NCBI GenBank assembly: GCA_022605955.1
Contig: JAKCOZ010000001.1
Span: 35,017,646-35,081,645, forward strand
Direction: 5' to 3'
Source of the DNA: Rallus limicola
Taxonomy: Eukaryota; Chordata; Aves; Gruiformes; Rallidae
Length of the DNA: 64,000 bases
Made by a program: the position numbers and the translations under genes. A model generated the notes under the pieces. It did no database searches. It saw only the letters and a program-made list of their open reading frames with translations, and was not told the origin of the DNA. Of this stretch, positions 26,252-37,695 are shown one piece after another (within the stretch, counting starts at the first letter, position 1; every line of letters begins with the position of its first letter).

Positions 26252-26689
26252 CTAGAACACCATATCAGAAAGTGTTATAACACAGAAGAGGAAGAAGAGT
26301 TAACTTTGCATTTAAAATGCAAATGGTTATCTGTCATGAGAAACACAGACTAAATAAATACGTAAAAGCCCAGATTTCATTAATCACTACAGGCCAAATA
26401 TTATAGTACGTTTCGTGGTCTACCCAGATAGTGAACACTTTATTTAATTTTTTTAAGGCATTCAAATAAAAAAGTCCACTGAAGAAAAAGACTGAAAAAA
26501 TAAGTCAACGTTAGGGCCTTAGCAGCTAACCTTTCTCAATGGCTCAAACCTGAGCACTTGTATAAGCACTGCATCTTATTTCTAATGATACGGTTTAATT
26601 TAACCTAATGATATGATTCTGCCTAACAGTTACTACTTACAATAATTACTTTCAGTATTCAAATGAGATAGAAAAAGTACAGACTTCAC
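26252..26689 (-). other. DOCK4 intron w8-w9 (0.44 kb)
   Basis: Phase 2. AT-rich, no recognised feature. Confidence 0.8.
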
Positions 26690-26790
26690 CTGTATGCAAG
26701 TGCTCCAGCGAAGTGACTTTCAATGTAAGTGTCCATTACTGGCTTAAAGTGGTGAAACTTGCTGTCCTGCAGCAAATTTATTATGTGAAC
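26690..26790 (-). CDS. DOCK4: DOCK4 exon w8: helical region, KFHHFKPVMDTYI
   Basis: 101 bases: 33 codons plus AG, which completes Arg with the first base of the next exon. It contains VHIINLLQDSKFHHFKPVM and ESHFAGALAY. The KF-HF-PV-TYI pattern is shared with DOCK1 and DOCK2 (KFQHFNPVLETYI-like). Acceptor ATTTAG behind a strong T/C tract; donor GTGAAG, the least consensus-like donor in this set. Confidence 0.95.
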
Positions 26791-26818
26791 CTAAATATTA
26801 GGGGAGAAAGCGAACAAA

Positions 26819-26890
26819 AAAAAAAGCTCTTTTTTGGTTTTGTTTGTTTGTTTTTTTTGTGTCTGTTGTTTTGGTTTGTTTTTTTTTTTA
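26819..26890. repeat. T/G-rich simple sequence in a 146-bp intron
   Basis: Runs of T broken by G (tttg-type units) on the plus strand, which is A/C-rich in the transcript. It fills about half of the 146-base intron between exons w7 and w8. Confidence 0.8.
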
Positions 26891-26936
26891 CTTAGCTCTT
26901 AAATACTGTTAAGCATCATCACAAAATGAAACTTAC

Positions 26937-27020
26937 CAAACAATCAAATACTTTTGATCCATATTTTTGAGAGTTTTCATCTAAAATCCCAAATAAAGTG
27001 TCTAGTGTATCTTGAAGAAA
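26937..27020 (-). CDS. DOCK4: DOCK4 exon w7: helical region, FLQDTLDTLFGIL
   Basis: 84 bases, 28 whole codons, so its removal would keep the frame. It contains FLQDTLDTLFGILDENSQ and YGSKVFDCL. FLQDTLD is a DOCK family signature. Acceptor AATCAG, donor GTAAGT. It is flanked by introns of 87 and 146 bases. Confidence 0.95.
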
Positions 27021-27107
27021 CTGATTGGGAGAATAAGAAAAAACAGGTTATTTTCTGATGTGCAAATATTTCTCTCATATTATCTAAACAGATATAATGG
27101 TATATAC

Positions 27108-27205
27108 CTTCACTATTTCTGAACCATCAATTTCTTTTAATTTTGAGAGGCAACCTGCAATTTTGTCTGGGTGGGTTCTCCATTTCAGAAGGTCAAGCAT
27201 ATCTC
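27108..27205 (-). CDS. DOCK4: DOCK4 exon w6: first helices after DHR-1
   Basis: 98 bases: GA completing Gly, then 32 codons ending at a codon boundary. It contains DMLDLLKWRTHPDKIAGCL and LKEIDGSEIVK. The LLKWR motif follows the DHR-1 end in all DOCK-A and DOCK-B proteins. Acceptor TTTACAG, donor GTATAT. This is the first of four small exons packed into about 1 kb. The next intron is only 87 bases. Confidence 0.95.
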
Positions 27206-28747
27206 CTGTAAAAACAAAATGCAAGATTAAAGTTGGAAGCGAAGCAGCATTTCAGATTTTTAAAATCTATTGTTACAGTTCACTCAGCAAAACTTGACAT
27301 TATGAAAACAAAGAAAACAACTCAAGATTTGCTATAATATAATGTGCCAAAGAATAAATTTTCATTCCATCCCATAATTGCTCCACTAATAGAAACAGAA
27401 GAACATGGTTCTGGGGTCACTGAAATCTGTCTCCTGTGGCAACTGCATTACACAGTCTTGTTCAGATATTTGTCAACTGCTACCTTAAGAAAAGTAATTA
27501 TTTTGCTGTCTCTCACCCCATTGAAGGATACCTTCCAGAACCATCACCTGATGGCTAGAAATAGTCTCTTAATTATTAGTTTGAACATATTTAAAATACA
27601 CAGCTTCCTACATATTTTTTAGAGAATAAAAATGTTGCTTCTAAGATCCTACTTTCTTAATAAGCTTCTATTATAACACAATCTCTTCTAGAAAATAAAC
27701 TCTTCAGTGCTAAAACATTCTTGAGTGTCATTGCACTTCTTGCAGTTTTCACCCCTTCTCCTTCACTTTCCTTGACCAAAATGGTAACTACATTACAGGG
27801 GAGATTACACTCCTGTTTTCCTGTATCACTATCAAGCTTGTACGTCTGCTATAAACACATCTGACATACACGTTCCAGAATTTGGGTTTTTTTTAGATAC
27901 ATCATACTAATGACACAAACAGGTTTAATACCGTTCAGCTCCCTGGCTACAGCAGATTCCCCAAGAGACTTCATTAAAGTATGATCCTCCTTTTAGTAAC
28001 ATTAGATTTCATCTAATTTCTACTCTTTATTATTAATTTGGATCACAGTTACTTTGCTTTGCCCTGTACCATATTTTGATTTTCTCCCTCTCAACTGATA
28101 TGCCCTTTCTACTACCTATCAGCAGCAAATTTCATTTACAGGCTCTCTAATATCTCAGGTTTTAGTGAAATAACTCCCATCACCTCCCCCTCCCACCCCT
28201 TTAAACAAAAGATCAATCCCAGGCCTAATTCTTCAGATCTAATAGTATTTTCCTTCTACCACTACAGTACAACCCACTAACTCCTTTTAAGTCTTTATTT
28301 ACCAGTTTTAAAATTCTTATTCTAATCTGTATCTTTTCTAATTTCCCATGTTGTGTGCTTTGAAGTCCAGATGGTTTAGATCTGCTATGCTTCCTCTGAA
28401 GAATATTAGTTAAAAAAAAAAAAGATTATGAAGATTACTCTGTGATGCTTCTGATAAAACACAGCTTACAGCACATCCCTTTTAGTTACGTGTCCATTTT
28501 TTTCATCCACAATTTCTTGTAAATACTTGCATAAAATTAATCAGAGAGTGATGTTCAATTAACCTATCTTCTTTTCCACCAGTCTTAAATGTAGGTACTA
28601 TATTTATTACTCTTAGGTCATGTGTTACTGCTTTCAGTTTCAGTACTAAAAAAAACCCGCACCTTGCTATGAGACTGGGAATTTCATGTCCCATACCATT
28701 TGATATAGTAAAATAAAGTATTGCAAATTTGGCTTTTCAGCAGTTTT

Positions 28748-30040
28748 CATAGAATCATCCTCGTTGGAAGGCACCCTTTAGATCCTCAAGTCCAACCATC
28801 ATCCTAATCTGCCATCCACTAATAAACCATGTCCCTCAGCACCACATCTAACAGCTCCAGGGATGGATGATTCCATCACTTGCCTGGATAGCCTGTTACA
28901 ATGCCTAACAACTCTTTTGTGAAAAAGTTTTTCCTAACACCCAACCTAAACCTCCCCTGGCTTAATTTGATGCCATTTCCTCTTGCCTTATCACCCATCA
29001 CTAGGAAAAAAAAGGTGAGCCCCTGCCTCTCCACAACCTCTTTTCAGGTAGTTGTAGACAGCAATTAGATCTCACTCCACCTCCTCTTCTCCAGACTGAA
29101 CAACCCCAGATCCTTCAGACACAATTACTCTCCAGTCCCCTCACTAGCCTCATCACCCTTCTCGGGACACATTCCGGCACCAAAATGACTTTTCTGTAGT
29201 CAGGGGCCCAAAACTGAACACAGTACTCAAAGCAGGGCCTCACCAGAGCTGAGTACAGGGGGACAATTACTTCCCTAGTCTTACTCACCACACTATTCTT
29301 AATACAGGCCAGTATGCTGTTGGCTTTCTTGGCCACCTGGGCACACTGCTGGGTCATATTCAGCTGGCTGTTAACCAATACCCATGAGTTGTTCTCTGCC
29401 AAGCAACTTTCCAGCTGCTCCTCCCAAAGCCTATAGCATGGCACAGGGTTATCATGACCCCAATGCAAGACCTGGCACTTGGCTTTGTTCAACCTCATGC
29501 CACTGACCTTGGCCCATCCTGTCCAGATCCCTCTGCAGGGCCTTCCCACCCTCAAGAAGATCAACACTCCTCCCTAACTTAGTTTCATCTGCAAACTTAC
29601 TGAGGGTACAACACTTGATCCCCTCGTCCAGGTCATTAGTTAAAGATATTAAAGAGAACTGGGACCAGCACAGAGGTCTGAGGAAGCCCACTGGTGACTG
29701 GTCACCAACTGGATTTAAACCCCATTCACTACCACTCTCTGGGCCTGGCCATCCAGACAGTTTTTTACCCAGCAAAGTGTACACCTTCCCAAGGAAAGAA
29801 CAGTCAGTTTCCGTAGGAGAACACTGTGGGAAATGGTGTCAAAATCTTTGCTAAAATACAGAGACAACATTCATAGCTTTACCCTCATCCACTAAGTGGG
29901 TTATTTTATCATAGGAGATCAGGTTGGTCAAGAGGACCTGCCTTTCATGAACTCATGCTGACTGGGCCTGATAGCGTGTTTTTCCTATGTGTGCCTAATA
30001 ATGACACTTGGGATGATTTGTTCCATAAACTTGATTCTGA
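28748..30040 (-). mobile_element. CR1 LINE fragment, 1.3 kb, with end of ORF2
   Basis: On the plus strand it opens with 'catagaatcatcctcgttgg', the reverse complement of a CR1 3' end, and runs through 'gtccagatccctctgcaggg' to 'cctttcatgaactcatgctg'. Read on the minus strand, a 150-codon frame (29115-29567) shows the C-terminal part of the CR1 reverse-transcriptase ORF, with [20 protein letters not shown] and [12 protein letters not shown] recognisable. The element is 5'-truncated and frameshifted. It lies in the same orientation as DOCK4 inside the w5-w6 intron. Confidence 0.93.
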
Positions 30041-32059
30041 CCCTTGATGAATTCTTACATGTTGCTGTTATTTTTCTGTCTTCTGTTACAGGTTCTTGGG
30101 TTACTTCTCACATTTTCTGCCCCTGACTCACTCGCTCAGGTCTGCAGAAGGATCTCATGCTTCTGAAATGTTCTCAGTACTTATAGAACTAAGAAGCTAA
30201 CAGAAAGTTTTCCTCTTGGTTCAGTTATTTGGGTGCTATGCACTGCAGCCTGTTTTCACTCACAAGTAGCATTTGAGCCACACACACCTTTGTGTCATTT
30301 CTTTCCCAGTTTGCTCCAGGAAAGCTCCTCTACCTCCCACAAGAAGAAATAAAGTAGTATTTCAGTCTTTAATAACATTAAATAAATCTCCACCTATATT
30401 CAAATCTTGCCAGAGGTGGTAATGGCAAACAGCCTACATACTATTCCACTAATATTTTGCTGCATTAAATAATTTTGGTGGGCACAAATTGGTTTTGTGT
30501 GTTTATACATTTCTTTTTTGTTTTGCTTCACTCCATGCTTGTATAGAATGGTTTGGATTAAATGAGTTGCACTAAGAGCACTGAAGAGTCCCACGTGCAT
30601 CAGAGACACATCCCAAAGATCAAGGCCAAATGATGGGTCTTATTATTCCTCCTGTCAGGAATTTTTAAGAAACAAGCATTACAAATCCAATGAACTGCGT
30701 TTGTCTTTAATTAAATGAACTTCTCCACTTTATTCTGTTAAAGCCTCAACTTGAGTAGTGAGACTAGCTCAAGCTGTCAGTTCATAGCAGGAAAAACACT
30801 TCTTTACAGGTTTGCTGGAGGTGGAAGATAGTTGACACTCAATGTTAGGGATTTGTTGGAGGATTAAAAAAGAAAGAGAAAGTAAATGTAAGACACTCAC
30901 TTCAAAGCACTTATTTCAAGGGAAACGTTAAGGAGGAAAGACATTGCTGAGATAACATTAGCAAATAGCCCAAGCATAAATGACACAAATAGAAAATCTG
31001 ACATGTGAATCACAAAGGAAAGGGATAGCGATGCATCATGTATTAAGAGAAATAAGGATGTAAAATTTCCCAACAAAATACGTCCACTGGGAAAATATTG
31101 GTTTGGAGAAGGAAAAAAGTCAGTGCCACTGATAAAATTTTGTTGAAGAAAAACATTTCAAATGCCTCCTCTTAATCACAATCAGATTTGTACATTTAAA
31201 ATAGACAACACTGGATCTACTAGTCCTACCAAACAAAATGCTTTGCTTCTCAAAGTCTGTAATTTAAATCCAAAGTGCTAGGTTTAATGAAAAGTTTAGA
31301 ATTACATGTATGATGAAGTGGTTTGGGATGACCTTTCCATCTCTTTCTTCTAAATCCCAAGACATCAGAGACTGGGCTGGTGTAGCACACTACTGTACTT
31401 CAAAAGGCAAAAGCCAAATTCCAGAACTAGCAGCCTACATCAGGCTGTTCCTGTGGTTTCCAACAGTCCCTCCAAACTGGGGTCATTCTGGAAAGCTGCT
31501 CCTTGTTACTTTTGCTTTCTCCCTGTTACTTTTGTTTTCTTAATCACAGTTTAGTTGTTTTTAAATGCAGATGGATGGATTACAACTCTGCCTTACAACA
31601 GACATGAGGTATGTTGCTCTACTGATGAACAGCTGCTTACTGGGGATGTGCTGATCAGTGCTGAGAAACAAGTGGATGCCAACTTGCTAAAATATTCTCA
31701 CTTGCTGGATGGATCCTGAGTCTCTGGCAGAGAAAGAACCCTCCTATATGTCAAAAACTCAGTAAGAATGTACTGATAACTACTCAGCAGAAAAAGTGTA
31801 TGTTCCCTCTTTGGGTTTGTTTGTTGTTTTCTTTTTAGAATAAAGAAATGTAACTATCCAGCTAAAGATTTAATGTATAAAAGCTGGTACACTTTTTTGC
31901 TAACATTAAACAATTAATTATCCAGGATCAAAAGTCAAGCTAAGGAAAAGCAAACTAGTAGATAGCTTAGATAAACACACATTCTTATGAGATGCTGATG
32001 AATGCACAGACTCCCCTCGTTAGAAGGTCTATAAAACTTGTTTGGAAATAATCCTAAAA

Positions 32060-32320
32060 ACTCCTCCAAGGTGCCTGGGGTAAGGAAGTTATAGATCTCA
32101 ACAACTGGGAGTCAGCTTCCTTTCCCCTGTCCCCATAATTTTAATATGCATGAGAGCTGATGGCATGTGGGACCAATCAATGAGAGAATGACAGCTGAGC
32201 AAAATTTCCCAGCAAGATAATAAAGCTGTGGCCTAATTCAGTCACACCCTTTATAAGTCTGGGTCTGGGGTGCCCCCCACCCCATGGCCAAACCAGTAGC
32301 ATAATTTTCAGTTCATTTGC
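32060..32320 (+). mobile_element. Possible degraded LTR or other repeat
   Basis: A stretch with 'aataaagctgtggcc', then 'ccctttataagtctgggtct' and 'ggggtgccccccacccc', more GC-rich than its surroundings and with a TATA-box-like ttataag upstream of a GC-rich segment. The layout is reminiscent of an LTR, but I cannot name a family. Boundaries are guesses. Confidence 0.25.
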
Positions 32321-33977
32321 AGGCTGGATATTGTTGGTTGCAGACACAGGCAAATCTTTAGAGAACTTCAGGAAAAAAATCTCCAAATTTATAAACAGAT
32401 TAAGATATATAATCAGCAATTTTCAAAAATACTAATACAAATGTTTACTGGAAAAGTAAACACAGATCTTTTTAATCTTGCATTTTTAACAAACACGCTC
32501 CATTCTCTCAGGGATAACTGAAGTAATGCTCACATGACCAAATATCCACATGCTTTGCTCTATGTTCATTTTCTGAGCATGCAATAGGTTTTGGCAAATT
32601 TTTGTTTAAAAGAATGGGGATTTGGAAACTCACCAAGATGAACTTCCCAAAGAAGATCCTTGGAGAAAATATGAGCCTGTCTATTGAAAATATTTCCACC
32701 CTCTGAAGTACTGCTGAAATAATTGTTAACTCTTTCAGAGCTGAAAAGGTGATCAATATTATTCAGATATTCTACACCCTCTTACTCAGAATATGGTTTA
32801 AAAAAAAAAAGAAGGTAATTTTATCCCCTATGTCACACATCTATTTACATTAAGTACAAAATAACTCCTCTACTGTGAATATAAATGAATATTATAACCC
32901 CAGACAATGACGCAACTATTTATCAGTGAGACACTTAAGTTCTGTGCAGCACTTTCATTCACGTGTAAGTACCAGGAAATTCATGTGATTTCCTAAATCA
33001 AGACCTTTAACTGAAGCAAACTTAGTCTCTTGATTGCCTATTAGCAACCTTTGGGAAAATCTTTTATTGGCTAACTTTTATTACTTTGAAGCTAATTGCT
33101 ACGAGAATACAGTATGGATGTGCACAGTAAAACGGGCCACTTACTATTTTCACATAGTCCTATTCTGGACACTTGCTACTTTCAATTTTAAAAGCTGCTC
33201 TAGATGTTGTTAAACACCTATAATCAATTTACAAGCTGTTAGCCATTTTAACATCATACTTATTGGAAGGGTAAAGACAGCCATTCACACACGAGAGTGT
33301 TAAGCAAGATCTTACATTTATGAAAAGCAACACAGGAAGAAGTACTGTAAAACTGTGGGGATATCAAGGAACGGTCACAAACACATTACCAAACACACAT
33401 ACACAATCGTTAGAAATTCGTGGATAACTGTTTCAGTTACAAGCTGTAGCTAATACGGCAAATACACGAGAAAATGAAGAGCAGCGGTAGAGAGCACAAA
33501 CACATGTATTTCTATCTGCTGCTCCTTATATCCAGTGCATAAATTGTTTTAAGTAATATTACATGTTTGTTGGTTTTAAGGAAGAGAAGTGATACAACAG
33601 AAAAGCAACATGTGCCTAATTAAAACCGAACTGCCGCAGCCTGAAGCCTACAATAAGTATTTCATAAAAGCTCTACAACAAACAGATTAAGAGGGTTTTT
33701 TTAAAAGCAGCTGGGTTTTGCTAGTTGATTCCAAGAGTGCTGCATTTTATTCCAATATCACGTTAATCTCAAAAGCATCCTTGAACTACTTAAAATCAGT
33801 GTTTTATCATGCTGTGTTGGTTTCCATCTGGATATAAAAAATTATGAAGAAAACCAGTTTGTAAAACGGATAGAACATAAGCTATTTTTGAGTACATCCA
33901 TGCTCGCTTGGCACGGAAAAGGCTAGCTATCACACCCGTTTGAATTCATCATGTTTTAAATAATCAACATATCCTAC

Positions 33978-34134
33978 CATTTTGTGTGAGTTTAGTGGAG
34001 CAGAGAAAGGATGTAATCCAGAAGGACTCTTTAGTGGTTTTTACTGCTTGGCTGTTGTTTCCTAGAAAAAGTCCCTTTGAAAAGGGTAGTTTGAGGTAGC
34101 GACCAGAATCCTGAAGGTTTGTGTTTTCTTCACA
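33978..34134 (-). CDS. DOCK4: DOCK4 exon w5: end of DHR-1
   Basis: 157 bases: 52 codons plus a trailing G that completes Gly with GA of the next exon. It begins CEENTNLQDSGRYLKLPF and ends ITSFLCSTKLTQN. The LCSTKLTQN motif is strongly conserved across DOCK1 to DOCK5 and marks the end of DHR-1. The acceptor is CACAG. The donor GTAGGA departs from the GTAAGT consensus. The frame is open beyond both exon ends, so boundaries were set by the splice signals and by the join to the neighbours. Confidence 0.95.
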
Positions 34135-34796
34135 CTGTGAAAAAAATAATTGGTTAAAATAACCATACTGCATAAAACAAAGGTCCAAATTCCTAAATTA
34201 CCTGAGTTATTAGTCTCTGCCAATATTTGAAGAATTTTCATTATTCCTGTTGCAATTTGGATCATAGCTTCATCTCTGACATAGAATTCTAAGAAATTTG
34301 CATAGTTTATGTCAAACAAATACCCCAAATCTAAAATTTTCCGTGGGTGCATATTAAATTCTCTGAACAAAGAGATAATTGTTAAATGTGGGAACAAAAA
34401 ATTCCAAGAAACAGAAATATCTCTAATAACGTAACACTGAGTGGATCTACATAAATGAGCTTGCTTGACTTTCCACCTTCAGTAATTTAGTTAAGAAGGT
34501 ATCATGGGGTTTACTTCGTGTGTTTTAATTGAACTTAAATTTGTGAAATCCATTCCAAATACAAGGTAATAGAATAGCGAGACTTTGTCGAATCAGTGCA
34601 CCAGAACACATCCCTCAATTCAATTGCCATTTGTAACAAGAGATTAATATTAAACAATCAGCAATGGATATTTTAATTGTTACAAGATTGTCATTTATTT
34701 GGTAATGAATACAGACTTCCTCAAGCTCATGTTTCTGGGCATTTCAAGTATGCTCCCAAAAAATCACTGCAGCTAATGATTATTAATTCAAATTAC
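34135..34796 (-). other. DOCK4 intron w4-w5 (0.66 kb)
   Basis: Phase 0. A frame that stays open through part of it on the minus strand (about 34.06-34.40 kb) overlaps exon w5 in another frame and is not conserved coding sequence. Nothing else is recognised. Confidence 0.7.
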
Positions 34797-34903
34797 CTTG
34801 TGTACAATGAGTTCATGGGTGCCATCTGGCAGAGTCCTCCCATTTTCCTGCATCAGGGGCACGAAAGAAAAGCCAAACAACTTCTTCTCACCCTTTTCTT
34901 TTG
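34797..34903 (-). CDS. DOCK4: DOCK4 exon w4: DHR-1, later strands
   Basis: 107 bases: CA completing a Thr codon, then 35 codons ending at a codon boundary. It contains KEKGEKKLFGFSFVPLMQ and GRTLPDGTHELIVHK. The lysine-rich KEKGEKK start and the LPDG-H-L-V-K ending are shared by DOCK DHR-1 domains. Acceptor ATTTCAG, donor GTAATT. Confidence 0.95.
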
Positions 34904-36206
34904 CTGAAATACATTGTAAATAGCAGCACTTCAAGTTAATATACATTTAGGCAAAATAAACTGATATAATACAGCACAAGAAAGTATACTGGAACCTATT
35001 TGCAGCTCGTCAGACTAAGATTTTCTTAAATTTCTTTTCAGATTTTCCCATTATCTCACGCAATGCCTTTTTTCATCTTACTGTAAATCAGAAAGCAGCA
35101 TTCTGGAATGAATTGTTATTTAGTAACAACGAATGATGGAAGCCACCAAATTTGTAGTCTTTGCAATATACAGAATGCGATATATAGAACTGGAATTCAT
35201 TTGACCCAGCCAGCCCAACACGAAGAGAAAAGGGTGTTTATGACAACTATCTCATATAATACTTACTGGTCTCCATTTTAGGTCAGCCTCGGGTTATGCT
35301 ACCCTTTTGTTTTTAAAAAAGGTATCTGCCTCAATAGATGTAAGTGAAGATGCCACTGTACTTCACATGAATGTTGTACAGCAGATAAGCATCCAAGTTT
35401 GAATAGGTTAAGTTAAAATTCCAAAACTCATCACCTAAATGTAAAGCAGACTACAAAACACTGAGATAACACAGATTTTGCCAAAGCCAATGAGTACAGA
35501 TGCTGGACGCTTTTGAAAACCAACCATACGTGTGTAGATATGACGTCTGAGTCTGGGTTTAGCACAGTTGGGGTGGTGTAGGCAATCATAACAAAAATAT
35601 CCTACTTATAGTGCATAGGAAAGGCGGTGCAAAAATGCATCATCTGTTTGAAACATACCACTAATGGGCTTCCTTTATTACTTTATAGCTTATAAAAGAA
35701 ATCTTAAAGTAATAAATTTTCTTCTTATACTACCTGTTCCTTACACTTTGACGTTTATAGACTATTTAGATTTTGGGTTCATAACTTACCGTGTGCCACT
35801 TTCCACAAAGGCAGTCTAAATAATCAAATCTTGCCATATCTACATTACCAAGAAGAGCCAAACAACAGTGTTAGTTTAATGTGCTAAGCAACAGGTGTCA
35901 TTTTGGATAATTCATTGGGCAAATTCTAAATTTTCATTTTGAGTTTTCCTGAAATTCTCCGTATATTTGTAGCTGCAACATTGTCTATTTCAATTTAATA
36001 AAACTAGACTGCTTTCTCCTGGTATTTAGGGTTTACCAAAGCACTGAGTTCCACCAAGCAGAGCTACAAGCCTGAGGAGCCGTGTCATGAAAGCGTTACA
36101 GAGAAAGTTCATGCAGCTGTCTTTTTCCTGAGGTATTACAGAAACCCATGTGCCTAGACTGCAGCTGTAAGGGAACGGCCTAGCAGAAGCCATGAACAGT
36201 GCTTAC
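34904..36206 (-). other. DOCK4 intron w3-w4 (1.3 kb)
   Basis: Phase 1 intron inside DHR-1. AT-rich, with no recognised repeat or RNA gene. Confidence 0.75.
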
Positions 36207-36369
36207 TGGAACAGTGCCGGAATTCACAGCGGATGTGAGCTCCTCTGAATTTATCCACAGGAATGGGAAGTTTCAGCAGCTCAGCCCATCTGGGACCATT
36301 GTTATGATAAAGGACAAAGGAATGGTACTCGCTGGCTGGTGGCTCTCCGGAGCCGAATGAGATAAAATC
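36207..36369 (-). CDS. DOCK4: DOCK4 exon w3: DHR-1 core
   Basis: 163 bases: 54 codons plus one base. It starts DFISFGSGEPPASEYHSF and continues with LYHNNGPRWAELLKLPIP and FRGAHIRCEFRHCS. The pattern Tyr-His-Asn-Asn followed by PRW and LPIPVDKF is characteristic of DHR-1 in the DOCK3/4 pair. The trailing A joins CA of the next exon to give Thr. Acceptor ATCAG, donor GTAAGC. It is clearly more GC-rich than its surroundings, as expected for coding sequence in an AT-rich intron landscape. Confidence 0.95.
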
Positions 36370-37570
36370 CTGATGAAGAAAACAATATTGATTAATGAGA
36401 TTGAGATTAAAGGCAGATTAGTCACTGGTCAAATGTCATCAAGGATGACTGTTCTTACAAAGGATACTATTTAATATTTTCATTCATATTATAAAATGCT
36501 ACACACGATGTAAGACTCAGCATCTTTAAGCCTATAAAAATAGTAGCATTTTGTTAATAGTTGCTGATTAGAAAAAAAAAAAAGGCAAGAATCACCTACA
36601 CCAGTGAGAATCAGAGGATTATATAGGGGGACCTGGGCAATCAGGAAGGCTTAGGAAACAAATGTGATAGAGTCCCATGACACAGCATGGTCCATCCAGT
36701 GTTATGCCTAAGCAACAAACAAGAATTTAACTGAGACCAAAAAGTTCAGGCTTAAGACCTTTAGTACTACTAAATAAGCCTGTAAACCTGCTGTTAGCAG
36801 TGACGTGTCACAGCAGGAAAAAAAAAAAAGAAATAAATCTAGATTCCCTAAGTTAGGAAGCAGCAAACTATTGGGTGATTTTGCAACACCCATGATGGTG
36901 TCTCAATAGCAAATGGATTTGTCTAAGTCCTGACCTGGGCATACCTAGGGAAATGCAGAACATGCATTTCCTTTCAAATAAAAGGAAAATAAAAAGACAG
37001 TAAATATGTATGGACAACACTGAAGGTGAATAGAAAACATTTGGTACAGAAAAAACATCTGAGAAACAGTCATGTATTAATAGTCAAAATACAAACCAGC
37101 ATCTGCAAAATGTCACTAGTAGCATGCAATCAAATCTGAAGAAGGAACATGCATCAAAGGCCTCTGATTTATTAAAATCAGACAGAAAATTGAAAGCGAT
37201 CAAAACATGTTTGGTTTCACATGAGGAAATTCCTACCTATTAAGAAGAATTATGATGAAATTAAAAAATTCTCCAGAACTTGATCTTGCTTCAACATTTT
37301 CCAGCATCTTAATGGAATCATTAATTATTTGGTTGGCAATTATAGGTGTTTATCTGAATCACATAGTTTATCACAGAAATATAAACCAAAGATGCATTCT
37401 ATAGAGGTTTTAAGGAAACTAGAAATTCTTTGAATATCTAAAGACAGCAAAAGATAAACACAGTGTTTCCAAAGAAATTTTGTAACTTTGAAACAATGCC
37501 AGTGATGATTTACATCTTAAAAAACATATAAAAATTAACTACCGCAAAGAAAAACATGCAATGAAGATAC
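36370..37570 (-). other. DOCK4 intron w2-w3 (1.2 kb)
   Basis: Phase 0 intron inside DHR-1. AT-rich with short A runs (an A12 near 36.57 kb and an A12 near 36.82 kb). No repeat family or RNA gene is recognised. Confidence 0.75.
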
Positions 37571-37695
37571 CTTTAAAATTTGACCATTGCTGTCCACGAC
37601 ATGCATTGTTACTTCTACATTTCTGGCCACACTCTTCCCTCCTTTCTCAAATTCGCCTCTTTCTACAGTGATATATAAATCATTCCTCATTTCAC
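37571..37695 (-). CDS. DOCK4: DOCK4 exon w2: start of DHR-1 (C2-like) domain
   Basis: 125 bases: GT completing a Gly codon, then 41 codons, ending on a codon boundary with Lys. It contains RNDLYITVERGEFEKGG and SVARNVEVTMHVVDSNG. This is the beta-strand entry of the DHR-1 domain, the C2-like module that DOCK proteins use for phosphoinositide binding at the membrane. The acceptor is TTAATAG and the donor GTATCT, the latter weaker than most in the gene. The Met-His (TMH) position is Met followed by a hydrophobic residue in the mammalian protein as I remember it. Confidence 0.95.

Larger units (their letters stand above)
27206..33977 (-). other. DOCK4 intron w5-w6 (6.8 kb)
   Basis: Phase 1. It contains a 1.3-kb CR1 fragment (28.75-30.04 kb) in the same orientation as the gene, and a stretch near 32.06-32.32 kb that could be an old LTR. 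The remainder (27.2-28.7, 30.1-32.0 and 32.4-33.9 kb) is AT-rich with no feature I can name. Confidence 0.75.

Noticed and set aside
29115..29567. A 150-codon minus-strand open frame that looks like a protein-coding gene
   Set aside because: Its content is the C-terminal part of CR1 reverse transcriptase in a truncated, frameshifted element, so it is annotated as a transposon piece.
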